DNA of 64,000 nucleotides from Acinetobacter calcoaceticus (GCF_016508255.1 NZ_JADVKT010000001.1:310001-374000), one strand, 5' to 3'; numbered from the stretch's first letter, positions 37,762-47,439 are shown. Numbers and translations are program-made. Notes: a model not told the origin generated them from the sequence alone.

Positions 37762-39110
37762 TTGTTATTCATCCCGCATTGTTTTATTTGTTTACCCGAC
37801 TGGGCGATAGATTGATTCATTTCTTGAGCGCTAAAACGAGCCATATCTTTGTGATAGTGGCGCTTGGCATAAAAGAATACGGCAGCGGCGGCAATACTGA
37901 CCAATGGCATAAGTTGAAATGCATTTTGTAAACCAATCACATCAGATATTTTGCCAACGACCAGAGGACCAAGTGCTAAACCAAGAAAATTGTTAGCCAA
38001 AGTGAGCGTTGCAAAAGCTGAACCATGAACTGAGTTATGGGTGAGATTAGCCACCATGGCACTTGATGGCCCATTGGTTCCTAAAGCGATAAACATACCA
38101 AGGCAAATTAAAATGAGCTGACTACGCCCAGCTGACAAAGCAAATGCTATGGATAGGATTAGGCAACCCACCAAGCAGTATGTAATTGCTAAACTGACCT
38201 TACGAGCAGGACGATTACGACCTAAATAATCACACAACATGCCGCATAAAATAGTACCCACCGCACTGCAAAGTACAATGAGAGCAGCCATCACTCCTGC
38301 TCTATCGGTACTCATGCCGTAATAGCGATTGAGATAACTCGGCATCCAGACAATAACTGTACCGCCAACAAACAATTGCAGTCCGCTGCCAATGTAAGTT
38401 GCAATAACTGAACGACTTGAATACAAGCTTCTTAAAGGGTTCTGATTTTTTAATACGTTGCTTTGCTTTCTTTGTTTTGGCTGAGATGAAACTATTCTTT
38501 TTTCTTTGACCAAAACCGGATATATAAAAGCTAAAATTAATCCAAATAAAGCAATACCCCCAAAAGCCCAACGCCAGCCAAAGTGTTGTGCCATAACACC
38601 GCCTAAAGCCATCCCTAAAAATGAACCAAATACACCGCCAGCCATAAAAGCACTTGCTAGCGTTGCGCGCATTTCTCTAGGAAAGACAGCAACAACAACG
38701 GCTATCCCAACACTGCCATAGGCAGCTTCACCCACACCAACCATAAAACGGGCAATAAACATTTGCTCATAATTTTCTGCAAGTGCACACCCTAAAGTCG
38801 CTAGACTCCATAGTGTCGCCATGATGGCCAAGCTTTTAACTCGTCCAAAACGGTCTGCCACTAAAGATAGCGGTAGCGTTAATAAACCCACCATTAAAGC
38901 AACAATGCCACTGAGTAAACCTAACTGGCTATCGCTCAGTAACCACTCACTTTTAAGTAAGGGAAAAACTGCATTTAATACTTGTCGTGACATGTAATCT
39001 GAAATGAGCAAGCCAAAAGTCAAAGCAAAAACGAGCCACGCATAACGACGAGGAATACCGATTGATGTATCAACACTACTCACCGGATCTGAATACTGAT
39101 GTGCATTCAT
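37758..39110 (-). CDS. MFS transporter in the catabolic cluster
   Basis: The 450-aa, 12-helix transporter has MFS motif A (LVADRFGRVKSL) after helix 2 and the RFMVGVGEAAYGS segment in helix 4. It is the kind found in AAHS/ACS organic-acid transporters. AGGAGG directly precedes its ATG. It sits between the BKACE gene and the DsbA-like gene, so it is likely the uptake system for the cluster's substrate. Confidence 0.88.
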   Translation of the reverse strand: MNAHQYSDPVSSVDTSIGIPRRYAWLVFALTFGLLISDYMSRQVLNAVFPLLKSEWLLSDSQLGLLSGIVALMVGLLTLPLSLVADRFGRVKSLAIMATLWSLATLGCALAENYEQMFIARFMVGVGEAAYGSVGIAVVVAVFPREMRATLASAFMAGGVFGSFLGMALGGVMAQHFGWRWAFGGIALFGLILAFIYPVLVKEKRIVSSQPKQRKQSNVLKNQNPLRSLYSSRSVIATYIGSGLQLFVGGTVIVWMPSYLNRYYGMSTDRAGVMAALIVLCSAVGTILCGMLCDYLGRNRPARKVSLAITYCLVGCLILSIAFALSAGRSQLILICLGMFIALGTNGPSSAMVANLTHNSVHGSAFATLTLANNFLGLALGPLVVGKISDVIGLQNAFQLMPLVSIAAAAVFFYAKRHYHKDMARFSAQEMNQSIAQSGKQIKQCGMNNK

Positions 39111-39227
39111 ACGACCTCCTTGTATTTTTTATAATTTCTATTTAGCCAGTGCAGCATCGCGTTTTAAGAATTAACGCGAGTACTGTGCACTACAAATGAG
39201 GTCTAAATTCCATTAGACCTCATCATG

Positions 39228-40280
39228 TTAATTACGTTGAGGAACACCTTTTTGCCCTGCTTGGCGGTTAGGTGACATACCATTTGCGATTAGCGTTTCT
39301 TCAACACTGTTGTATTGCACTCCAATACGATAAATTTCACGGGCTTCCTTACCTGATGCAATTTCACGGCCTAATTCATGTGCAATCCGAACCGTTTGCT
39401 TAACCTGTTCTACAGATGAAAAACGGCGTCCGTGATGATCAATAATCGTGTCTTCATTCCCAACACGAGCATGTAAACCCATTGCCATCGACATGGTGTT
39501 AAAAGGCAATACGTTTTTGAGCAGTGATTCAGAAGTCAAAGTACATCCATCAGGTACGCGATGAATAAAATTAAAGAAATTAAATGGGTTTGGACCATCA
39601 AAACCACCACCAATTCCAATCCAAGTTAAATTGAGCGGCCCCATATACAACCCTTTACGTACCATACGCTCCAGAGTTTCAAGTCCATGCATGCCGGTTA
39701 ATTGAAAGTGCGGTTGAATATTGTTTTTACATAAGCGCTTAATATGTTCAGTCAGCCATGCAGGGCCTGCTGGCACAGTCATCTCTGCATAGGCTGCCTG
39801 AATCGCTGGATGTGCCAATGACGTCCCTTCTAAATATTCAGGATAGAGCAATTCCATAATATTCATTTGTGTGGTGTTAATAGCCACCGTGACTTGATCA
39901 GGTTTTGGTGTAAGTTCAGCTAACATATGTCGAGTGTCGTCACTTAACCATAGTGCTGCCTCACCTTCACTTTCTGGTGCAAATGAAATCGAGCCACCCA
40001 CCTGAATAATCATGTCTGGCACAGCTTCACGTACGCCAGCAATGAGTTCATTAAACTTTGAGAGTCTTTTAGAGCCTTTTCCATCGAGTTCGCGTACATG
40101 CAAGTGCAGCACGGTAGCGCCAGCCTCATAACAATCGACCGCTTTTTGTATTTGCTCTTCCATTGTTACAGGAATATCTTCGGGAAAATCTTCTGGCATC
40201 CATTCCGGTCCATACGGTGCAACGGTAATGACCACTTTTTCCATATTTTCTGGGTGCAATGAGTCGTCAAAGAATTGCAT
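39228..40280 (-). CDS. Beta-keto acid cleavage enzyme (BKACE/Kce family)
   Basis: The 350-aa TIM-barrel enzyme resembles 3-keto-5-aminohexanoate cleavage enzyme, which condenses a beta-keto acid with acetyl-CoA to give acetoacetate and a new CoA ester. The metal ligands appear in GATVLHLHVRE (H59, H61). An AAGGAG ribosome site lies 6 bases before ATG 40280; the frame extends upstream to 40313, but that would put the ribosome site inside the gene. The BKACE family has many subfamilies with different substrates, so the exact substrate is open. Confidence 0.88.
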   Translation of the reverse strand: MQFFDDSLHPENMEKVVITVAPYGPEWMPEDFPEDIPVTMEEQIQKAVDCYEAGATVLHLHVRELDGKGSKRLSKFNELIAGVREAVPDMIIQVGGSISFAPESEGEAALWLSDDTRHMLAELTPKPDQVTVAINTTQMNIMELLYPEYLEGTSLAHPAIQAAYAEMTVPAGPAWLTEHIKRLCKNNIQPHFQLTGMHGLETLERMVRKGLYMGPLNLTWIGIGGGFDGPNPFNFFNFIHRVPDGCTLTSESLLKNVLPFNTMSMAMGLHARVGNEDTIIDHHGRRFSSVEQVKQTVRIAHELGREIASGKEAREIYRIGVQYNSVEETLIANGMSPNRQAGQKGVPQRN

Positions 40281-40340
40281 GTTCATCTCCTTATATATTT
40301 TTAGAATTTTCAATTAGATAAAATTATTTAACCTACACGC

Positions 40341-41189
40341 TTAATAGGTTGCGTTACCAATAATGCCTGCCCGCTCCATTTTTCGGTGACAAGGCGGATA
40401 GTCCATAACGGCATAGTGTTGTGTACTGCGGTTATCCCAAATTGCAATACTGTTAGGCCTCCAACGCCAACGCACTTGAAACTCTGGAATATATGCTTGA
40501 GAAACTAAATAACGTAATAGCTCAGCTGCACCCGGATTGGCATCTTGTCCAAACCGAACACGTTCTTTGGTGTGATAGTTACTGAAATGTGTAGTAAAAG
40601 CGTTGACATACAAAATTTTCTCGCCCGTTTCAGGATGAGTACGTACTACAGGGTGCTCAGCGTCGGGAAACTTTGCTTTTAAGTCCAAGCGTTTTTCAAG
40701 CGGCATTGCAGCACCAAAACTGGCCTCGATACTATGGTAAGCACGTAAGTCTGCAATCTTGTCTTTAATATCATCAGGTAAAGACGCATAGGCCATAACC
40801 ATATTCGTCCACATTGTATCGCCGCCTACAGGTGGGCATTCGACACAATGCAGTACACATCCCATTGGTGGGACCTTGCGCCAACTCGCATCACTGTGCC
40901 AAGCATTTTCATAACGATCGACTGGGCTTTCCGGGTTTTTATAAATTTGCACTAAACCCGGATGATCAGGATGACTTCCTACAGCAGGGTGATCTTCTAG
41001 CTGTCCAAATTTTTCTGCAAATGCCACATGATCTTGACGTGTTAAATGCTGGTCTCGTAAGAATAAAACACGATGTTTAAGCAATTGGGTACGAATTTCA
41101 GAAAATAAATCATTATCATGAATTGCATCAGCGAGTTTTACACCGCTTAACTCCGCCCCAATATTGCAAGTTAACTGTTCAATTTGCAT
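40341..41189 (-). CDS. TauD/TfdA family Fe(II)/2-oxoglutarate dioxygenase
   Basis: The 282-aa enzyme oxidises a small acid with O2 and 2-oxoglutarate. The HxD iron site is WHSDASW (H98, D100). The distal His and the 2-oxoglutarate-binding Arg lie in the C-terminal HRKMERAG segment. TauD releases sulfite from taurine; TfdA and others act on aryloxy or amino acids. ATG 41189 has an AAGGGA ribosome site and is preferred to 41204. It follows the quinone oxidoreductase gene by 11 bases. Confidence 0.9.
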   Translation of the reverse strand: MQIEQLTCNIGAELSGVKLADAIHDNDLFSEIRTQLLKHRVLFLRDQHLTRQDHVAFAEKFGQLEDHPAVGSHPDHPGLVQIYKNPESPVDRYENAWHSDASWRKVPPMGCVLHCVECPPVGGDTMWTNMVMAYASLPDDIKDKIADLRAYHSIEASFGAAMPLEKRLDLKAKFPDAEHPVVRTHPETGEKILYVNAFTTHFSNYHTKERVRFGQDANPGAAELLRYLVSQAYIPEFQVRWRWRPNSIAIWDNRSTQHYAVMDYPPCHRKMERAGIIGNATY

Positions 41190-41200
41190 AAGAAATCCCT

Positions 41201-42187
41201 TCAAATTACAAAGATTGATGAACCTGTCGTTTTACGTGCTTCTAAGTCACGATGAGCTTGCACGGCATCCTTTAGCTCATAACGCTGATTAATTTCGATT
41301 TTGATTCGTCCATGTCGAACATGATCAAATAGTTCATTTGCCAGTTCTTTTTTCTCGGCAGGATCTGCAATGTAATCGGCCAACGCTGGACGTGTCATAA
41401 ACAGTGAACCTTTCACGGCAAGTAATACTGGATCAAAAGCAGGAATTGGTCCAGATGCAGTGCCCACGCACACCAGCAAACCACGGCGTTTGAGTGAGTC
41501 TAATGAACTCATAAAAGTAGCTTGGCCAACGCTATCGAAAACGACATTTACACCCACGCCACCTGTTAACTCGCGTACACGCTCAGCAACATTTTCATGG
41601 CTATAGTTAATGACATGATCGCAACCATGCGCTCGTGCTACGGCCGCTTTTTCTTCTGAAGATGTTGTACCAATAACAGTTAAACCAAGTAATTTAGCCC
41701 ACTGAGAAACAATCAGCCCAACACCACCAGCGGCTGCATGTAATAAAATTGAGTCACCAGCTTTAAAGTCATAAATACGTCGCATTAAATAAGCGGCGGT
41801 CAGCCCTCTCATTGTCATAGCGGCTGCGGTTTCACAAGAAATTTCTTCGGGTAACTTAATTAAAGTATCGGCTGAAATGAGGCGTTTAGTGCTATATGCA
41901 CCTAAAGTATTTAAAAAACCTGTATAAGTAACTCGATCACCTACAGCAAATTGGGAAACGCCTTCACCGACGGCCTCTACTACACCTGAAGCTTCGACAC
42001 CCATGCCATTAGGCATTGGAATTTTATAAGTTCCATTACGAAAATATGTATCGGCATAATTTAAACCAACCGCTACATGGCGTAGACAAACCTCTCCTTT
42101 TTTTGGTTCGCCTACTTCCACTTCTTCATAGCGCATAACTTCGGGCGTTCCTGTTCCATAGAAACGTATAGCTTTATTCAACGTCAT
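41201..42187 (-). CDS. Quinone oxidoreductase (zeta-crystallin-like MDR)
   Basis: The 328-aa NADPH-dependent medium-chain reductase has a GroES-like N-terminal domain, and its cofactor-binding segment HAAAGGVGLIVSQWAKLLG starts near residue 135. No catalytic zinc cysteines are seen, as expected for quinone reductases. It is the first gene of the cluster, with AGGAC before its ATG. It could reduce an enone or quinone intermediate made by the oxygenase. Confidence 0.9.
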   Translation of the reverse strand: MTLNKAIRFYGTGTPEVMRYEEVEVGEPKKGEVCLRHVAVGLNYADTYFRNGTYKIPMPNGMGVEASGVVEAVGEGVSQFAVGDRVTYTGFLNTLGAYSTKRLISADTLIKLPEEISCETAAAMTMRGLTAAYLMRRIYDFKAGDSILLHAAAGGVGLIVSQWAKLLGLTVIGTTSSEEKAAVARAHGCDHVINYSHENVAERVRELTGGVGVNVVFDSVGQATFMSSLDSLKRRGLLVCVGTASGPIPAFDPVLLAVKGSLFMTRPALADYIADPAEKKELANELFDHVRHGRIKIEINQRYELKDAVQAHRDLEARKTTGSSIFVI

Positions 42188-42325
42188 GTCCTATTCCATC
42201 TTTTGGTTTTTTATTAACTGCCTTTAAAAGCAATAACCAAAATTACAATAGTTAGGATATGCACCACTTTACATTTGACGACACAGGCTTAACGATTAAT
42301 GACAAGGACAATATTTAAAATATTG

Positions 42326-43073
42326 CTAAATAATGTTCGCAGCAGACATCCGTAGGTTGAGGAGGCTATGAGCGTTTTTATTTTCATTTAAGCTAAAACT
42401 GACCGCTTCTTTTGCATGAATGGCCGTCGTATCAAATAAAGGAACCGAAAATTTAAGCTCACCAATCAACATACAAATTTCAGTACAGCCTAAAATAATT
42501 CCTTGGGCGCCTTCTGCTATAAGCTCATCAACAATTGCCATATATTTTTGTCTTGAATCTGGATTGATGATGCCTAAACATAACTCCTCATAAATTACCT
42601 TGTGAACAATTTTTCTATTTTCCTCACTAGGAATCATTACTTCTATTCCTGACTCTGCCAAACGATCTTTATAAAAATCCTGTTCCATCGTAAAGGCCGT
42701 TCCTAAAAGTGCGACTTTACCAATGTTTTGACTCAAAATTTCTTTTGCTGTCGCATCGGCAATGTGTATGAATGGAACGGTAATAGCTTCTTCAATTTGA
42801 GGCGCAATTTTATGCATAGTATTGGTACAGACCAAAATACAATCTGCCCCCTGCTTTTTCTAAATTTAGCGCTTGCTCGGCTAAATACGCTCCTGCCTCT
42901 TGCCATAACCCTTTAGATTGCAGCGCTGCAATTTCTTCAAAATCGACGCTATTAATAATGACTTTAGCTGAATGCAATTTTCCTAATTTACTATGAATCA
43001 TTTTGTTTATTTGCTGATAATACAGAACCGTAGATTCCCAACTCATTCCACCTAATAAACCAATTGTTTTCAT
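42326..43073 (-). pseudogene. Aspartate/glutamate racemase family gene, frameshifted
   Basis: Two overlapping minus-strand frames (42810-43073 and 42326-42835) together make one amino-acid racemase: MKTIGLLGGMSWESTVLYYQ at the N-terminus, then VCTNTMHKIAPQIEE and LGCTEICMLI with the two catalytic cysteines. The frame breaks at a run of five C on the plus strand (42848-42852). Four C would restore LEKAGADCILVCTNT, the family sequence. Either the gene is inactivated, or the run is a sequencing error or phase-variable site. It lies alone between the catabolic cluster and the pqi operon. Confidence 0.88.
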
Positions 43074-43180
43074 TTTTTCAGTCCTTCTATTTATGCAAAA
43101 CTTATCTATATCTTTTTTTAAAGAAGCCTAGCTAGAATAAAATTGCTCTGTTTATAGCAAAAAAATCCCATTTAAATACA

Positions 43181-43207
43181 AAAAAAGCCCCTTAAAGATA
43201 AGGAGCT
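43181..43207 (-). terminator. Terminator of the pqi operon
   Basis: AGCCCCTT/AAGGAGCT (43186-43193/43200-43207) has one mismatch. On the minus strand it is followed by Ts from the A-run at 43181-43186. Confidence 0.75.
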
Positions 43208-43246
43208 ATAAATTGAAGTAATTCTAAAAATCGTAAGAAAGTATAG

Positions 43247-43951
43247 TTATGAACACGTTACCCCATTACCTATCGTTTTCTTATTCGAATCTAACGCCAC
43301 AATTGAAGCAGAAACCGTATTAATAATTTGGGTCATTGCCTCACTTGACGCACTCACAATGGCTTCGAGTTTTTTAGCTTTTTGATCGAGTGGCTGCTTA
43401 AAAGCAATTCGACAATTGAGCTGAGATCCTGCATTCGTGATGACTTTCGCATTATTTGACTCTAATTGAGTTGGTGGTATTTGACGTTTCACCACCCAAG
43501 ACACAGCAACGTTAATATTGCTTTTATCTACAATATCAAAATGAGAAAAGTCTGTAGAAACTCGATATAACGGTTGATTGTTTCCAGCAAGACCACTGCT
43601 ATAACTGTCAATTGCGCCTAATTTTTGTTGTAAACCCGCAGATAAAGTATCGCGTAATTGCGTACTCATGGTCGAAGTCCAACGCTCATTATCCAAGACG
43701 GTAGACTTACCATTGCTGTCTTGTAGCACCAAAGGAGCACGGTCTAAACGGTCTGGAAGTCCAACTGGTAAAACTTCAATCACTCGAATCGTTGAGTTGA
43801 CCGCCGGAGTAACTTTCGGGCTAATCGTATAATAATTGGGAGTTGGTGAACTCGAACAGGCTGTTATAGCAGCTCCTGTTAAAAACAGGCCACTTCCAAG
43901 CAGCCATTTGGCTGCTTTAGAGTGTAAGGAGTGATTCTTTTTATTTTTCAT
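43247..43951 (-). CDS. pqiC: PqiC-type outer-membrane lipoprotein
   Basis: The 234-aa lipoprotein of the Pqi lipid-transport system is thought to receive the PqiB tunnel at the outer membrane. ATG 43951 is chosen: it has an AGAGG ribosome site and gives a lipoprotein signal with lipobox ITAC (Cys 32). The earlier frame start at 44002 would add 17 residues lying within pqiB. The body carries the ABC-type auxiliary (DUF330) domain. Its start overlaps the end of pqiB. Confidence 0.88.
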   Translation of the reverse strand: MKNKKNHSLHSKAAKWLLGSGLFLTGAAITACSSSPTPNYYTISPKVTPAVNSTIRVIEVLPVGLPDRLDRAPLVLQDSNGKSTVLDNERWTSTMSTQLRDTLSAGLQQKLGAIDSYSSGLAGNNQPLYRVSTDFSHFDIVDKSNINVAVSWVVKRQIPPTQLESNNAKVITNAGSQLNCRIAFKQPLDQKAKKLEAIVSASSEAMTQIINTVSASIVALDSNKKTIGNGVTCS

Positions 43952-45608
43952 CGTTGGCCTCTGGTCGCTTACCACGAATAATAGATTCAGGATGTTGTTC
44001 AATATAATCTGACATTAACTGTAAAGAAGCTGCCGCACGTGTCATTTGCTGCAATGCTTTGCGTACATCTTGTTGTAATGGCGCATCGCTCGACAAAATA
44101 GACTCAGATGATCTGACAGTTTTACGAACATCGTCTAAGGTTGCTTGTAAACCAGGTGCAACTTTTCCATCTAATTGTTTAATCAGTTTGTCGGTAGAAG
44201 CGATAGCGGTGTTCATATTGTTGAGCGTTTTACGCACATCTTGCCCAATCTCAACTAATGGGAATTTAGTTAACTTGTCAGCAATTTGAGAAACTTGTGC
44301 TTGTAAGCCACTCAGTTCAGTTGGTGTAGTTGGAATCACCACACGATCATCGCTCAAAATTTGTAATGTGGCTGGTTTCGCTTTAGGGAACTTATCGAGG
44401 GCAATATAGTTTTGACCCGTGAGCAGGTTACCTGTTCTCATTTGAGCACGCCATCCATGTTCAACAAAATCTTTGAAAATGTTGCTGTTTGGATTAAGCG
44501 CTTGACCATTTTCAACACGCGAAGGATAGATAACAGCCTCAACACGCATACGAATCTGCTTATAGTTGTTATAAAACTCCGCATTAATTGATTTAACATT
44601 ACCAATTTCAATACCCATGAAATCGATTGGTGCCCCGACAGATAATCCACGTAGTGAATGGTCAAAGTACATAATCACGCCACGTGGTTGACCATCTGGC
44701 TCTTTGAATGCTTCACCTTTTGAATCCCAAAGACTAAAGCGACTATTATTCGCCGCCATAGTGGCATGCGAGGTTTCAGGGAAACCAAAAGCAATACCAC
44801 CTGCAACAATACTTGCAAGCGATTGAGTATTTAAATTAAAGCCTGAAGCATTTAAGGTCACATCTATACCACTGGCCTGCCAAAAACGTGCATCTGTAGT
44901 CACGAACTTATCATACGGCGCGCGAATAAAGGTTTGCAGTTCAACGTTCTTACCATCATCTGACAGTTTATAGGCAGTAATTTGCCCCACATTAATTCGA
45001 CGATAATAAATTGGAGACCCGATATCTAAAGACCCTAAATCCTCCGCTTTTAAGAAAAATACTTTCCCCGGAACATCCGAAGATATGACAGGCGGTATTT
45101 CTAACCCAGTAAATTCACTCTTTTCTTCGGGTGATTTACCACCATCCACTTCAATATAAGAACCTGACAATAATGTGTCTATTCCTGAAATACCACTCGT
45201 CCCAATACGTGGTCGAACCACCCAAAACCGCGAATCTTTAGCAGCAAAGTTACTCGCATTTTTGCGAAGATCAATTTTAGCAATAATGTGCGAACGGTCA
45301 TCTGACAGATCAATCTGGCGTACCAAACCAATATCGACCTGTTTATAACGGACCGTCGTTTTACCCGCGACAAGCCCCTCAGCCGTTCTAAAAGACACTT
45401 CAATTGTTGGTCCATGAGACAGCAACGTTTTTACTGCTAAAGAAAGTGCAATTAAAAGCGCTATTAATGGAATGAGCCAGATTAATAGAGGCTTCCATCG
45501 GCTTCTCTTTTCTTGGGGTTCTGGTAAATCATTCATGCTATCCAGTTCAACATCGGCATTGTGATGATCTGAGTTACCAGTGGTTATTTCATTTTCAGAC
45601 ATACTCAT
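43941..45608 (-). CDS. pqiB: PqiB-type MCE-domain protein
   Basis: The 555-aa membrane-anchored protein has one N-terminal helix (about 38-60), then three consecutive MCE domains (first at GPTIEVSFRTAEGLVAGKT). The C-terminal coiled-coil forms a needle across the periplasm in the E. coli homologue. It carries lipids between membranes. ATG 45608 lies 7 bases after the pqiA stop; ATG 45602 is an alternative. The length is typical. Confidence 0.92.
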   Translation of the reverse strand: MSMSENEITTGNSDHHNADVELDSMNDLPEPQEKRSRWKPLLIWLIPLIALLIALSLAVKTLLSHGPTIEVSFRTAEGLVAGKTTVRYKQVDIGLVRQIDLSDDRSHIIAKIDLRKNASNFAAKDSRFWVVRPRIGTSGISGIDTLLSGSYIEVDGGKSPEEKSEFTGLEIPPVISSDVPGKVFFLKAEDLGSLDIGSPIYYRRINVGQITAYKLSDDGKNVELQTFIRAPYDKFVTTDARFWQASGIDVTLNASGFNLNTQSLASIVAGGIAFGFPETSHATMAANNSRFSLWDSKGEAFKEPDGQPRGVIMYFDHSLRGLSVGAPIDFMGIEIGNVKSINAEFYNNYKQIRMRVEAVIYPSRVENGQALNPNSNIFKDFVEHGWRAQMRTGNLLTGQNYIALDKFPKAKPATLQILSDDRVVIPTTPTELSGLQAQVSQIADKLTKFPLVEIGQDVRKTLNNMNTAIASTDKLIKQLDGKVAPGLQATLDDVRKTVRSSESILSSDAPLQQDVRKALQQMTRAAASLQLMSDYIEQHPESIIRGKRPEANDEK

Positions 45609-45615
45609 TGTTCTT

Positions 45616-46425
45616 TTATTGACTGGGATTAATAGAATCATTATTCAGTGGCGGATGTGCTGCCTGAATAATTGTTGTTTTTTCAGAAGAAAAAGATGTT
45701 GGTCCGTTTTTATCTTGAGATGTGTAAGCATTATCCCAAATAATACGCGGATCGAAGCTCAGTGATGCAAACATCGTTAAAACCACAACTGCGCCAAAAG
45801 CAATAGAACCCGGCCCTGCTAAAATAGTAGCAAGTGATTGAATCTGAATGAGGGCTGTTAATAATGCCACCACAAAAACATCAATCATTGACCAACGCCC
45901 AATAAATTCCACAATTCGGTATAACTTAACGCATTGCTCGGGTAAAAATTTCCAGCCGGCCGATCTCTGTAGATATACCGCGATTAATAAAAAATACAAA
46001 ATCAGCAGTTTCAACATAGGAATGAAAATGCTGGCCATAAAAATAACAACAGAAACTAAATAGTCTCCATTTTGCCAAAAGTAGATTACCCCACTTATGA
46101 TCGTATCTTTTTGCTGACCTAAAAGTGAGTCAGTCACCGTCATTGGAAGGACATTGGCTGGAATATAAAGAATAGTTGCAGCCACCACCAAGGCAAAGGT
46201 TCGGTTTACACTTGCTGGCTTACGTGAATGCAGCACACTCTTACATCTAACACAGCGTAAGACTTGATGGCTTTTAGCTCGTCGTTTGTTTTCAACCTGA
46301 GAAGAATTTAATAACCCACAGCAATGACATAAAATTAATGAAAGATCTTTGGCTCTTGGATATTTTTTAAGAACCATACTGTGCGGCGAGCTTTTTTGAT
46401 GAATCACATGTTTGATTGTTTTCAT
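45616..46425 (-). CDS. pqiA: PqiA domain protein, second half
   Basis: The 269-aa inner-membrane protein contains a single PqiA module: a zinc-ribbon (CHCCGLL, CVRCKS) followed by four helices. In E. coli PqiA is one protein of about 420 residues with two such modules. Here the modules are separate genes, and this is the C-terminal one with a 60-residue N-terminal extension. It overlaps the upstream half by four bases and is followed by pqiB. Confidence 0.9.
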   Translation of the reverse strand: MKTIKHVIHQKSSPHSMVLKKYPRAKDLSLILCHCCGLLNSSQVENKRRAKSHQVLRCVRCKSVLHSRKPASVNRTFALVVAATILYIPANVLPMTVTDSLLGQQKDTIISGVIYFWQNGDYLVSVVIFMASIFIPMLKLLILYFLLIAVYLQRSAGWKFLPEQCVKLYRIVEFIGRWSMIDVFVVALLTALIQIQSLATILAGPGSIAFGAVVVLTMFASLSFDPRIIWDNAYTSQDKNGPTSFSSEKTTIIQAAHPPLNNDSINPSQ

Positions 46426-47030
46426 GGCAGTGACCTATCAATTTCGTTCCATATATCACTCACCTTGATTGAAGTAATATAGACCAACAATACGCTTAAA
46501 ACCGCGAAAGCCCATAAAGCAACTTCAGGAATCACCAAAACCATTCCTATTAATTTCACAAGTGTGACTAAAATTCCAATTAAGAAGACCTCAACCATTC
46601 CCCACACTCTCATAAAGAAAAGTGTACGCAATGCAATCACTAGAAATTGAGGCCTTTTTTTAAATACGCCCACCGATGTAAACACATATCCAAGTAATAA
46701 AAGATAGGCAAGTGGCACAATAAAAGTAGTGATTAAAATGAGTACACCAACAAAAGCGCGATCATAGTGAAACATGACCCATACGGCGCCAAGTAGAGTG
46801 GTTTCGGAAGTATTTCCTTGTAATTCAATTTTTACGATGGGAAAGCTATTGGCAAGAATAAATACAATGATGGCAGTTAAAATCAAAGCAAGTAACGAAG
46901 TAAAAGACTTTGTATGTCGATAGAGTTCAGCACCACAGCAAACACAATAAGCTCGTTTCCCGTAAGCAAGCGGAGTCCTACGATAGACTGTATCGCACTC
47001 CTCACAACCTGCTAATTCATTAAGCTGCAT
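46422..47030 (-). CDS. pqiA: PqiA domain protein, first half
   Basis: The 202-aa protein is the N-terminal PqiA module: zinc-ribbon CEECDTVYRR...CVCCGAEL, then four hydrophobic helices. It is the first gene of the four-gene operon pqiA-pqiA-pqiB-pqiC. Its ATGA overlap with the second half suggests that both are made in equal amount and assemble together. Confidence 0.9.
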   Translation of the reverse strand: MQLNELAGCEECDTVYRRTPLAYGKRAYCVCCGAELYRHTKSFTSLLALILTAIIVFILANSFPIVKIELQGNTSETTLLGAVWVMFHYDRAFVGVLILITTFIVPLAYLLLLGYVFTSVGVFKKRPQFLVIALRTLFFMRVWGMVEVFLIGILVTLVKLIGMVLVIPEVALWAFAVLSVLLVYITSIKVSDIWNEIDRSLP

Positions 47031-47153
47031 AGTTATACTCTGAAATTTATAATTTTTACTGCGTCACACAAAACTCTTTTATTACTAAGATAAATTAAAA
47101 TATAAATCAATCTAAAATCGATCTCAGTCAATATAAATTTTGCGGTAAAACCA

Positions 47154-47350
47154 CTATAGATGTTGTTCAATATATTGTTGAAACTGCTGAATAATATGTA
47201 CAGATTCTGTGGTTGAATTGAAATAGAGACCATAAGTCAAAGGCCTAAGTTGCGGTAACACATCGCTTTTTATGGGTTGAATGTCAGTGGGAATTTGAAA
47301 ACATGATCTCAAGCTGATTCCAATACCAGCCCGTACAGCAGGCCATAAAG
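47154..47350 (-). pseudogene. C-terminal fragment of a LysR-type regulator
   Basis: The minus strand reads SLWPAVRAGIGISLRSCFQI, later LPQLRPLTYGLYFNST and QQFQQYIEQHL, with a stop at 47154-47156. This is the end of a LysR substrate-binding domain. The DNA-binding domain and the first two thirds are absent: the reading stops abruptly at the foot of a terminator hairpin (47351). It is a remnant left by deletion. Confidence 0.7.
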
Positions 47351-47381
47351 AAAAAGTGAGGCTCGAGCAGCCTCACTTTTT
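47351..47381. terminator. Strong bidirectional terminator
   Basis: A perfect 13-bp stem AAAAAGTGAGGCT/AGCCTCACTTTTT (47351-47363/47369-47381) has a 5-base loop. On the minus strand it directly follows a tiny reading frame ending at 47388. Confidence 0.85.
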
Positions 47382-47387
47382 ATTAGC

Positions 47388-47438
47388 TATCGCTTAATTC
47401 TCTATCTTCGTCTGTTATCCACTGATTTTTCATTTTGC
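47388..47438 (-). CDS. Possible tiny gene (16 aa)
   Basis: An ATG preceded by AGGTGAGC starts a 16-codon frame, MKNQWITDEDRELSDS, whose stop lies a few bases before a strong terminator. A ribosome site, a short acidic peptide and a terminator together suggest a small expressed gene or the tail of a lost one. There is no homology evidence. Confidence 0.25.
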
Positions 47439-47439
47439 T

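Noticed and set aside
47033..47233. A 66-codon minus-strand frame
   Set aside because: It overlaps the LysR relic in another frame and resembles nothing.
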